Below, in pieces: positions 35,990 through 43,163 of a stretch of DNA of 64,000 nucleotides; position 1 is the stretch's first letter; every line of letters begins with the position of its first letter. Origin of the DNA: CAVQGZ01 sp963714455. Its GTDB lineage: Bacteria > Actinomycetota > Actinomycetes > Jiangellales > Jiangellaceae. The translations under genes were made by a program, and so were the position numbers. The notes beneath the pieces are model-generated. The model worked only from the letters and a program-made list of their open reading frames with translations, searched no databases and was not told the origin of the DNA. The stretch is from assembly GCA_963714455.1 (NCBI GenBank), contig CAVQON010000020.1, positions 1-64,000 on the forward strand. Direction: 5' to 3'.

Positions 35990-37953
35990 TCTCGCCGGCC
36001 AAGCCCCCTGGCTCGCCCGCGGCGGGCAAGTCGAGGTCGCCCGCGGACGGCCTCCCGGTCGCCTTGGTGCTGGCCGTCGCGGCCGTCCTCGAGCTGCTGC
36101 TGCAGTCGCTGCGCGCGTTCTTCCCGCTGGGGTACAACCTGGTCGGGTCGTTGGGCTTCGTCGTGACGCCGCTCGTGCTCGTCCCGGTGTTCGCCGTCCC
36201 CCTGCTGTACCCGGTGGTGAGGCGGCTGGCCGGGGCGCGGGTTGCGCTGCTGCTGGCCGTCGCACTGGTTCTGGCGCGTCTCGCGTTGCAGGCATCGCCC
36301 ACGCTGGGCCCGGCGGTGCTCGCTGTTGTGCTCGGCCTGCTGGCGGTGACGGCCGTGCTGCCGGTCGCCGCCGGCACGCGGTTCGGCCCGGACGTCCTGG
36401 CTGCCGGCACGCTGGTGGGTCTCGGGCTCGACGTCGCGCTCCGCGCGTGGCGTGTCACCGACGACGTGGTGTGGAGCGCCGGCTGGCCGGCGTGGTTCGA
36501 CCCCAGCCTGCTGGTGCCGATCGGCATCCTGGCGTTCGCCGCGAAGCCGCTCGGGCGGGGCAGTCCTGCGCCCGCCCCGTCTTGGACGTGGACGCTGCTG
36601 CTGATGCCGCAGCTGTTGCTCTGGACGTCGTTGGCCTTCGTCGGATCGAGCGGGCAGGTCGCCTTCGGGACGGCCACGCTCGTGCTGCTGCTGGCCGTCG
36701 CACTGGCGATGTCGGTGCTGGCGCTGCCACGTGCGCGGCTGCCCTGGCCGGTGGCCGGCGCCGTCGTGCTCGGATCTGCGGTCGCGATGCCATGGGTGAC
36801 GGGATGGGCTGTTCTCGTCGCGGCCGCCGTGGGCACGGTCGTGACCCCGCTGCTGCTGCGCGAGGCCACCGCCCGCGCCGGCGACCGCGCGTGGTCGCCC
36901 TGGCGGCATGCCGGCACAACGGCCACGGGCTTCGTCGCGATGTTCGTGCTGCTGCTGCTGTACCCGTTGCACTACGAGATCCCGCTACCGCTGGACAACG
37001 GGTGGCTTCCGGGTCTCGCCGTGCTGCTCGCCTGCCTGCCGCTGCTGCGTCGCCCGCCGGAGGTGGTCGCGGCGCACGAGTTCGCCGTTCCGAGCCCGGT
37101 GCACCGGCCCGCGGTCGGGTTCGTCGCCGTCGGTGGCGTGGCCCTGGCGGCGATGGTGCAGGCAGGCGTGGTCGGTGGGTCGCCGCTGCCGGGCCCCGAC
37201 CCTGCGTTGGCGGCCGAGCCGACCGACGGCTCGCTCACCCGGGTCGCGACCTACAACATCGGTCAGGGCCAGGACGCGTCGAGCGGCGCGCTGGCGCTCA
37301 GCGAGGTGGCCGCGGCAATGGTGGACCTCAACGCCGACGTGGTCGCCGTCCAGGAGGTGGCGCGTGGCTGGCCGCTGACGTCCATGACCGACGTCGACGC
37401 CTGGCTGCGCGCACACACCGACCTGACCATCGCCTACGTGCCTGCGGCCGACCCGCAGTTCGGCAATGCCCTGGTGTCGCGGCTGCCCCTGTCCGACGTG
37501 AGCGCCCTCGACCTCGGGCAGGGCGGCGGCGCCCAGCGACGGTCGGCGATCAGCGCGACGTTGCCGGACGGGCTGCTCGTCTACGGCATGCACCTGCAGG
37601 CGCGCAACAGCGACGCCGCCGAGCAGACGCGGCTCGACCAGATGCGCCAGGTCGTCGACGACTGGGCCGGGCGGGAACGCACCGTCATGGCCGGTGACCT
37701 CAACCCGCGCAACGAGTACGCCGACGACACCGAGACCCCACCCAAGGTGATCAGCAACCTCGAGGTGTGGCTCGACGCCGGGCTGGCCACGACCCAGCCC
37801 ACCGAGCTGTGCACCGAGCCCACGAGCAACGACAACTGCAGCGACTACGTGTTCAGCAGCCCCGACCTCGTGCCCGTGGCCCCGACCGAGGTGCGCGACG
37901 TGGACGTCTCTGACCACCGACCCGTCGTCGCGACGTTCCCCACGCAACCCTGA
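35986..37953 (+). CDS. Polytopic membrane protein with extracellular endonuclease/exonuclease/phosphatase domain
   Basis: A 655-aa protein. About ten membrane helices fill residues 20-410. From about residue 418 an endonuclease/exonuclease/phosphatase (EEP) domain follows: RVATYNIGQGQD (first metal site), VVAVQEVARG (metal Glu), MAGDLNPRNEY and VSDHRPVVATF (catalytic Asp-His). EEP domains cut phosphodiester bonds in nucleic acids, inositides or lipids; a membrane-anchored one may act outside the cell. Start GTG overlaps the upstream stop (GTGA). Confidence 0.85.
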   Translation: MISPAKPPGSPAAGKSRSPADGLPVALVLAVAAVLELLLQSLRAFFPLGYNLVGSLGFVVTPLVLVPVFAVPLLYPVVRRLAGARVALLLAVALVLARLALQASPTLGPAVLAVVLGLLAVTAVLPVAAGTRFGPDVLAAGTLVGLGLDVALRAWRVTDDVVWSAGWPAWFDPSLLVPIGILAFAAKPLGRGSPAPAPSWTWTLLLMPQLLLWTSLAFVGSSGQVAFGTATLVLLLAVALAMSVLALPRARLPWPVAGAVVLGSAVAMPWVTGWAVLVAAAVGTVVTPLLLREATARAGDRAWSPWRHAGTTATGFVAMFVLLLLYPLHYEIPLPLDNGWLPGLAVLLACLPLLRRPPEVVAAHEFAVPSPVHRPAVGFVAVGGVALAAMVQAGVVGGSPLPGPDPALAAEPTDGSLTRVATYNIGQGQDASSGALALSEVAAAMVDLNADVVAVQEVARGWPLTSMTDVDAWLRAHTDLTIAYVPAADPQFGNALVSRLPLSDVSALDLGQGGGAQRRSAISATLPDGLLVYGMHLQARNSDAAEQTRLDQMRQVVDDWAGRERTVMAGDLNPRNEYADDTETPPKVISNLEVWLDAGLATTQPTELCTEPTSNDNCSDYVFSSPDLVPVAPTEVRDVDVSDHRPVVATFPTQP

Positions 37954-37968
37954 CGACGCGGCACCGGG

Positions 37969-38964
37969 CTAGGACAGGGCGGTGGCGATGCGCTGGGCGT
38001 TGGTGAGCACCAGGGCGTCGTAGGTGTCGGCGTCCGATCCGGGCGGCCCGAGGCTCCCGACGTACAGCTCGACGACCTCGATCTCGGTACCGGCCTCGTT
38101 CGCCACGGCTTCGGTCAGCGACGTAGGCGCTGCGTCGTTGGAGAAGATGGCCGGTACGCCTTCGTCCTGGATCACCGCGACGAGGTCGGAGAGCTCTTGT
38201 GATGACGGCTCGGCCAGCGTCGCGCCGCCCGGGACGACGACGCCGGCGATCTCGAAGTCGTAGGCGTCGGCGAAGTATCCGAAGGCGTCGTGGTCGGTGA
38301 CCATCACGCGTTGCGGCTGCGGGACCGCCGCGAGGATGTCGCGAACCTCGGCGTCCGTCTGCGCCAGCTCGGCCGCCACCTCGTCCCCGCAGGTGGCGAA
38401 GGCGTCGTCGCCGGTCAGCGAGGCGAGCTCGGCGCCGACGAGCGCCGCAGCCTGGGCCATCCGGGCTGCGTCGTGCCAGAAGTGCGGGTCGAGGTCGCCG
38501 TCGTCGTCGTGGTCGTCGGGCTCGTCCGTGGCGTCGGTTGTCTCGTCGGAGTGAGTCTCGTCGTCGTGGCTGCCGCCGGCGAAGGGGAGGGGGTCGACCA
38601 GAGGTGCCACCTCCATCACGGTGGCCCCGTCGGACTCGGCCGAGACGAGCGCGTCGACCAGCCCTTCTTCGAGGCCGAGCCCGTTGGCGACGACGAGGTC
38701 GGCGGACACCATCGTGGCGACCTGCTCGGACGAGGGGGTGAAGTCGTGAGGGTCGACCCCGGCGGGCATCACGGCCGTCGACGACGCCCCGGCGCACTGC
38801 GCTACCCGTCCGACGACGTCGCCGAGGATCGTCGTCGTGGCCACGACCGACACCTCGTCGGAGCCCTGCGCGGTCGGCTCGTCGCCTGTCCCGCAGGCAG
38901 CCAGCACCAGGGCAGCGGTCAGGGCTGTCGGTAGCACCGACGCTCGAGCGAGTGTGCGAGCCAT
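37969..38964 (-). CDS. znuA: Zinc ABC transporter substrate-binding lipoprotein
   Basis: A 331-aa periplasmic-type metal-binding protein of the ZnuA/TroA family. Lipoprotein signal with lipobox LAAC at about residue 24; metal ligands in PAGVDPHDFTPSSEQ (His), DPHFWHDAARMAQ, TDHDAFGYFADAYD and IFSNDAAP. Between them lies a His/Asp-rich loop (SHDDETHSDETTDATDEPDDHDDDGD) typical of zinc-specific members. ATG 38964 follows GGAGG; a frame opens 15 codons earlier. It is separated from its ATPase and permease genes by the fluoride cassette. A candidate Zur box lies 47 nt upstream. Confidence 0.85.
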   Translation of the reverse strand: MARTLARASVLPTALTAALVLAACGTGDEPTAQGSDEVSVVATTTILGDVVGRVAQCAGASSTAVMPAGVDPHDFTPSSEQVATMVSADLVVANGLGLEEGLVDALVSAESDGATVMEVAPLVDPLPFAGGSHDDETHSDETTDATDEPDDHDDDGDLDPHFWHDAARMAQAAALVGAELASLTGDDAFATCGDEVAAELAQTDAEVRDILAAVPQPQRVMVTDHDAFGYFADAYDFEIAGVVVPGGATLAEPSSQELSDLVAVIQDEGVPAIFSNDAAPTSLTEAVANEAGTEIEVVELYVGSLGPPGSDADTYDALVLTNAQRIATALS

Positions 38965-39010
38965 GCGTGGAGCCTCCATCAGGTGGGTGTGAGGCGACGG
39001 TACATGCAAA

Positions 39011-39025
39011 TGGGAATCGTTGCCA
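39011..39025 (-). promoter_or_regulatory. Candidate Zur box
   Basis: On the minus strand TGGCAACGATTCCCA, an imperfect palindrome (TGG-AA...TT-CCA) resembling the TGNNAATGATTNNCA-type Zur boxes of actinobacteria. It lies 47 nt upstream of the zinc-binding protein start. A Fur/Zur-type gene is at 50437-50838. Confidence 0.5.
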
Positions 39026-39106
39026 ACAAGACCCGGCCGCCTTGGCGGACTCGAGCACCACGCGCCGCTAGGGTCGTCGCGACTTCACTCTCGCGAGGGG
39101 GCACCC

Positions 39107-39580
39107 GTGCCGCACGACCCGGTCGACGACCTTCCGGTCGATCCGGACGTCATACGAAGGCCGGTGCAGCGCGGCCACCAGCGCCGTTGGGACATCGCCT
39201 TGGCCATCGCCGCGGGTGGCGCCATCGGCGGCTCGCTGCGCTACGCGACCGGCCAGCTGATCAGCTCGTCCGAGCGAGGGTTTCCCTGGTCGACCTTCAC
39301 CGAGAACGTCGTCGGCTGCTTCGTGCTCGCCGCCCTCATGGTGTACATGACCGACGTCTGGCGACCGCAGCGCTACCTGCGCCCCTTCTTGGGCACGGGG
39401 GTGCTCGGCGGGTTCACCACCTTCTCGACCTACGCCAACGAGACGCGTGAGCTGCTGCAGACCGGGGAGCTGATGATCGCCTTTCTGTACGTGGCGGGGA
39501 CGGTGGTCGTCGGCCTTCTCGCCACGGTCGTCGGGCTGCGCGGCGCCCGCCGCGTCGCCGGGGTCGGGGCGGTGGCCTGA
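39107..39580 (+). CDS. crcB: CrcB/Fluc fluoride channel subunit (copy 1)
   Basis: A 157-aa small membrane protein with the CrcB hallmark blocks GGAIGGSLRYATGQLI, FPWSTFTENVVGCF and GVLGGFTTFSTYANE, and four membrane helices. CrcB/Fluc proteins export fluoride as dual-topology dimers. A second subunit follows at 39956; such pairs form heterodimers. An N-terminal tail of about 30 polar residues is unusual but seen in actinobacteria. GTG 39107 is preferred; GCGAGGGGG lies upstream, and TAGGGT at 39069-39074 could be the -10. I found no fluoride riboswitch in the space before it. Confidence 0.9.
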   Translation: MPHDPVDDLPVDPDVIRRPVQRGHQRRWDIALAIAAGGAIGGSLRYATGQLISSSERGFPWSTFTENVVGCFVLAALMVYMTDVWRPQRYLRPFLGTGVLGGFTTFSTYANETRELLQTGELMIAFLYVAGTVVVGLLATVVGLRGARRVAGVGAVA

Positions 39581-39611
39581 TGACGACACCCACCCACGAG
39601 AGGAGCCACGC

Positions 39612-39959
39612 ATGAGGCGCGAGGGGACCGCGAGCCGCCTGACCATCTTCGTCGACGAGGCGGACCAGTGGCACCACCGTCCGCTCTACACCGAGATCGT
39701 CCACCGGGCGCACGCCGCGGGCCTTGCCGGCGCGACCGTGCTCCGTGGCATCGAGGGTTTCGGTGCCTCGTCGCGAGTGCACACCGGGCGGTTGGTCAGC
39801 CTCAGCACCGACCTTCCGGTCGTGGTGCTCATCGTGGACGCCGCCGAGCGGGTGGACGCGTTCCTGCCGCAGCTCGACGAGATCGTGGCCGAAGGCCTGG
39901 TCATCCGTGACGAGGTCGGGGTCGTCACCTACCGCGAGGACAGCGCGGCCGACACGTGA
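39612..39959 (+). CDS. DUF190 / PII-like protein of the fluoride cassette
   Basis: A 115-aa protein of the DUF190 family (ferredoxin-like, PII-related fold): RLTIFVDEADQWHHRPLYTEIVHRAHAAGLAGATVLRGIEGFG, then a second strand LPVVVLIVDAAERVDAFLPQLDEIV. The family is repeatedly encoded between or beside crcB genes and probably modulates the channel. The ATG follows GAGAGGAG, and the next crcB starts within its stop codon (GTGA), confirming one operon. Confidence 0.85.
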   Translation: MRREGTASRLTIFVDEADQWHHRPLYTEIVHRAHAAGLAGATVLRGIEGFGASSRVHTGRLVSLSTDLPVVVLIVDAAERVDAFLPQLDEIVAEGLVIRDEVGVVTYREDSAADT

Positions 39960-40330
39960 TCGAGTGGGTCCTGGTGATGGTCGGCGCGGCGCTGGGGGCG
40001 CCATCGCGGTGGTTCACCGACGGGTTCGTCCAGGCCAAGCACGACAGCGTGTTTCCGTGGGGCACGTTCACCGTCAACGTCGTCGGATCTCTGCTGCTCG
40101 GATTCTTGCTGGGCGCCAGTCTTGAGGGCGAAGACTTCACCCGCATGATGGCGTTGGCCGGGACGGGCTTCTGCGGGGCGTTCACGACCTTCAGCACCTT
40201 CTCGTACGAGTCCGTGGTGCTCGCCGAGGAGGGGTCGTCACCCGTCGCGGTGGTCAACCTCGTTGCCAGCGTGCTCGCCGGCCTCGCCATGGCCTTCGCC
40301 GGATGGGGCCTGGCCAGCGCCCTGTTCTAG
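39956..40330 (+). CDS. crcB: CrcB/Fluc fluoride channel subunit (copy 2)
   Basis: A 124-aa protein with MIEWVLVMVGAALGAPSRWFTDG, VFPWGTFTVNVVGSLLLGF and TGFCGAFTTFSTFSYESVVL, the CrcB signature in compact form. It is the second half of a probable heterodimeric fluoride channel with 39107-39580. Its 3' end overlaps the convergent zinc-transporter ATPase gene by 93 bp. GTG start with GTGA coupling. Confidence 0.9.
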   Translation: MIEWVLVMVGAALGAPSRWFTDGFVQAKHDSVFPWGTFTVNVVGSLLLGFLLGASLEGEDFTRMMALAGTGFCGAFTTFSTFSYESVVLAEEGSSPVAVVNLVASVLAGLAMAFAGWGLASALF

Positions 40331-41143
40331 CTCGCGCCGCTCGGGCGGGGCACCGGGCTCCCGCGGGTGGGACGGGTCGTCGACGAACGCCACCGTCAGC
40401 CCGTGCAGGGCCCCCAGGCCGTAGGCGATCTCCAGGTTGCGGGTCGTGAGCACCTGCTCGGGCGGCCCGGACGCCACGACTCGTCCGTTCATCAGCAGCA
40501 CGTGGTCGGCTGCGCGGGCCTCGTCGAGGTCGTGGGTGGTGAGCACGACGGAGCACCCGCGGTGCCGCTCGGAGTGGATGATCCCATCGATCGTGCGCGC
40601 CGACACCAGGTCGAGCCCGGTGAGCGGCTCGTCCAGCAGCAGCACCTCGTGGCTCTGCGCGATGCCCTGCGCGACGTAGACCCGCTGTCGCTGGCCGCCG
40701 GACAGCTCCGTGAGGTGACGGTGGGCGAGGTCGGCGATGTCGAGCTGATCGATGGCGGACTCGACCCGGCGCCGGTCTTTGTCGCGACGCCGCCGCCACA
40801 GCCCCAAGTTCGGGTAGCGACCCATGCCGACGGTCTCGGCGACGGTGAGAGGAGTTCCGACGGGCACGGTCACCGACTGCAGCACGTAGCTCACGCGGCT
40901 GCGGGCCTCCAGCGGGGTGCGCCCCAGCACCTCCAACGAGCCGGCGGACGGCTCGACGAGCCCGGCGATCGCGTTGAGCACCGTGGACTTGCCCGACCCG
41001 TTCGGGCCGATCACCGCGGTGACGGCGCCGACCGGGATGGTGAACGACGAGGCCCGCATCGCCGTGTGGTCGCCGTAGCGCAGCACGAGGTCAGTGGCCC
41101 GCGCCACGGTGCCGGCCCCACCGGCGGCATCCGGCGCTCTCAC
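40238..41143 (-). CDS. znuC: Metal ABC transporter ATP-binding protein
   Basis: A 301-aa ABC ATPase. Walker A is IGPNGSGKST, the signature is LTELSGGQRQRVYVAQ and Walker B is VLLLDEPLTGLD, with H-loop His in VLTTHDLDEA. It drives the adjacent metal permease; the metal is inferred to be zinc from the nearby His-rich binding protein. A GTG at 41143 overlaps the permease stop (GTGA). The extended C-terminal tail (about 45 residues, Glu/Pro/Gly-rich) lies in the region that overlaps the convergent crcB gene. Confidence 0.85.
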   Translation of the reverse strand: MRAPDAAGGAGTVARATDLVLRYGDHTAMRASSFTIPVGAVTAVIGPNGSGKSTVLNAIAGLVEPSAGSLEVLGRTPLEARSRVSYVLQSVTVPVGTPLTVAETVGMGRYPNLGLWRRRRDKDRRRVESAIDQLDIADLAHRHLTELSGGQRQRVYVAQGIAQSHEVLLLDEPLTGLDLVSARTIDGIIHSERHRGCSVVLTTHDLDEARAADHVLLMNGRVVASGPPEQVLTTRNLEIAYGLGALHGLTVAFVDDPSHPREPGAPPERRELEQGAGQAPSGEGHGEAGEHAGNEVDHRDG

Positions 41144-42000
41144 CGGGCCACCGCGCGGTCCGAAGCGTTGTTTCTGGACTGGCGGACGCGGGCACGCGTC
41201 CAGACGACGCCGAGCGTCACGAAGAACGCGGCGATCGGGACGAGGGCCATGGTGGCTGAGGCGGCCGTGCCCAGGTGGTAGCTGAGCACCAGCCCGAACC
41301 ACACCGACACGACCGCGACGCCCACCGCGACCGCCATCATCATCGGGACGGTGCGTGACACCAGGGCGGCGGTGGCCGGGGGGCCGATGAGCAGCCCGAA
41401 CACCAGCAGTGTGCCCACCGACTGGTAGCTGCCGATGACGGCAGCAGCAATGAGCACCAGCAGCACGGCATGGGTGAGGCCCGGGCGCATGCCGAGAGCC
41501 TCGGCCTTCGTCCGGTCGAAGCTGAGGGCCAGCAGCGGTCGGTAGAGCAGCACCGCGACCGCGACGACGACCGCCGCCAGCAGACCCTGTCCCACGAGCG
41601 CCTCCCGGGTCACGCCCAGCGCGTCACCGAACAGGATCGCCGTCAGGCTGCCGGTGTAGGACGAGCTGCGCGAGATGATCACGACGCCCAGCGCGAGCAT
41701 GCCGACGAACAGCAGCCCGATCGCGGTGTCCTCCTTCAGCGCGGTCTGCCGGTGGATCAGCTCGATGCCCGCGACCATCACCACGGCCGCGACGGCCGCC
41801 CCGAGAAAGGGCGAGAAGTCGAAGAGCACCGCCGCCGCGATGCCGGGGACGACGCCGTGCACGAATGCGTCGCCGAAGAAGCTCATGCCCCGCAGCACGA
41901 TCCAGGTACCCACCACCGACGCCATGACGGCGGCGATGATGCCCCCCACCAGGGCGCGCTGCTGGAAGCCGAGGGCGAAGGGGTCGAGCAGCCACTCCAT
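41140..42000 (-). CDS. znuB: Metal ABC transporter permease
   Basis: A 286-aa ABC-3 family integral membrane permease with eight or more helices: GTWIVLRGMSFFGDAFVHGVVPGIAAAVLF (channel-forming region), VGMLALGVVII, GDALGVTREALV and VGTLLVFGLLIGPPATAALV. It pairs with the ATPase and the lipoprotein above. ATG 42000 (MEWLLDPFALGF) fits the family; a GTG lies one codon earlier. I saw no Zur box directly upstream, so its control may differ from that of the binding-protein gene. Confidence 0.85.
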   Translation of the reverse strand: MEWLLDPFALGFQQRALVGGIIAAVMASVVGTWIVLRGMSFFGDAFVHGVVPGIAAAVLFDFSPFLGAAVAAVVMVAGIELIHRQTALKEDTAIGLLFVGMLALGVVIISRSSSYTGSLTAILFGDALGVTREALVGQGLLAAVVVAVAVLLYRPLLALSFDRTKAEALGMRPGLTHAVLLVLIAAAVIGSYQSVGTLLVFGLLIGPPATAALVSRTVPMMMAVAVGVAVVSVWFGLVLSYHLGTAASATMALVPIAAFFVTLGVVWTRARVRQSRNNASDRAVAR

Positions 42001-42136
42001 CACGCGCAGCCCCGTCCGCACGTGGTCGTCTGGCCGGGGAGCACCGGCTCAGCGTAGGCCGTGCACCCCGTCCGCCCTGCTCGGCGGGCGAGTGGCGACG
42101 CCCCGGCCAAGAATCGCCCGTCCATCGCAGGCGACG

Positions 42137-42172
42137 TAGGGTTCTGCCGTGGTCGAAGGAGCAGGGGCGTGA
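42137..42172 (+). promoter_or_regulatory. Leaderless 7-codon mini-ORF with -10 box
   Basis: TAGGGT (42137-42142) lies six nt before GTG 42149. That frame encodes only MVEGAGA and stops at TGA 42170-42172, overlapping the GTG of the next gene. GAAGGAG within it serves the true start. It may be a coupling leader. Confidence 0.4.
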
Positions 42173-43155
42173 GCCGTCCGCACATCGGCTACGCCGCGAT
42201 GCTGGAGCAGTTCGGCCCGCAGGAGGTCACCGACTACACGGTCGCCGCCGAGGCCGCCGGGTTCACCGGGGTGATGGCGGCCGACCATGTGCAGCCGTGG
42301 GTCCCAGCGCAGGGCCAGGCGCCGTTCGTCTGGAACGTCCTCACCGCCATGGGTGAGCGCACGACCGGTGACCTGGGCCCCGGCGTCACGTGTCCGTCGT
42401 TCCGCTTCCACCCGAGCGTCGTCGCCCAGGCATCAGCCACTCTGGCCGCCATGTACCCCGGGCGACACTGGCTCGGGCTCGGCTCGGGCGAGGCGCTCAA
42501 CGAGCACGTCACCGGGCAGTACTGGCCCGAGGCCCCCGAGCGTCTACGGCGCATGTGGGAAGCCGTCGAGATCATCCAGAAGCTGTTCAGCGGCAAGGAC
42601 GTCAAGCACCGAGGCGAGTTCTTCGTGATGGAGACCATGCGCCTGTGGACCCTGGCCGATCCCCCGCCCATCTACGTGGCCACGGCCGGTCCGATCACGG
42701 CGAAGCGTGCCGGGCGCACCGTGGACGGCATCATCACGCCGGGAGCCCCGGTCGAGAAGGTCGCCGGGCTGCTCGACCGGTTCGACCAGGGTGCGGCCGA
42801 GACCGGCCGTGAGCCGGGCGAGCAGGTGAAGATCCTGCAGGTTCACCTGTCGTGGGCACCCACGGACGAGCAGGCGCTGGCCAACGCCATGACCGAGTGG
42901 CCCAACGGCGGCATGAAGTTCGCCAAGCAAGACATTCGCTCGCCCTTCGACTTCGAGCAGATCGCGAAGCTGGTGCGACCGGAGGACTTCGAGGGACGCA
43001 TGGTGATCTCCAGCGACCCCGACGTCCACCGGGCCGAGCTGCAGAGGTTCCTCGACCTGGGGGTCGACCGCATCTACGTGCACAACGTCGGGCGCAACCA
43101 GGCCGAGTGGGTCGACGTGTTCGGACGCGACGTCCTCCCCAAGCTCGTCGTCTGA
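42169..43155 (+). CDS. F420-dependent LLM-class oxidoreductase
   Basis: A 328-aa luciferase-like monooxygenase family protein close to the F420-dependent glucose-6-phosphate dehydrogenase group: HIGYAAMLEQFGPQEVTDYTVAAEAAGFTGVMAADH, FVWNVLTAMGERT, LGLGSGEALNEHVTGQYWPE, VATAGPITAKRAGRTVDG. It uses reduced or oxidised coenzyme F420 to transfer hydride to an unknown substrate. GTG 42169 has GAAGGAG upstream. Its neighbour fbiC makes the F420 chromophore, and only 8 nt separate them, so they form one operon. Confidence 0.85.
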   Translation: MSRPHIGYAAMLEQFGPQEVTDYTVAAEAAGFTGVMAADHVQPWVPAQGQAPFVWNVLTAMGERTTGDLGPGVTCPSFRFHPSVVAQASATLAAMYPGRHWLGLGSGEALNEHVTGQYWPEAPERLRRMWEAVEIIQKLFSGKDVKHRGEFFVMETMRLWTLADPPPIYVATAGPITAKRAGRTVDGIITPGAPVEKVAGLLDRFDQGAAETGREPGEQVKILQVHLSWAPTDEQALANAMTEWPNGGMKFAKQDIRSPFDFEQIAKLVRPEDFEGRMVISSDPDVHRAELQRFLDLGVDRIYVHNVGRNQAEWVDVFGRDVLPKLVV

Positions 43156-43163
43156 GCCCGCCC

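Noticed and set aside
38965..39106. Fluoride riboswitch before crcB
   Set aside because: I could not find the pseudoknot-type conserved blocks of the crcB RNA motif; the space instead holds the Zur-like box.
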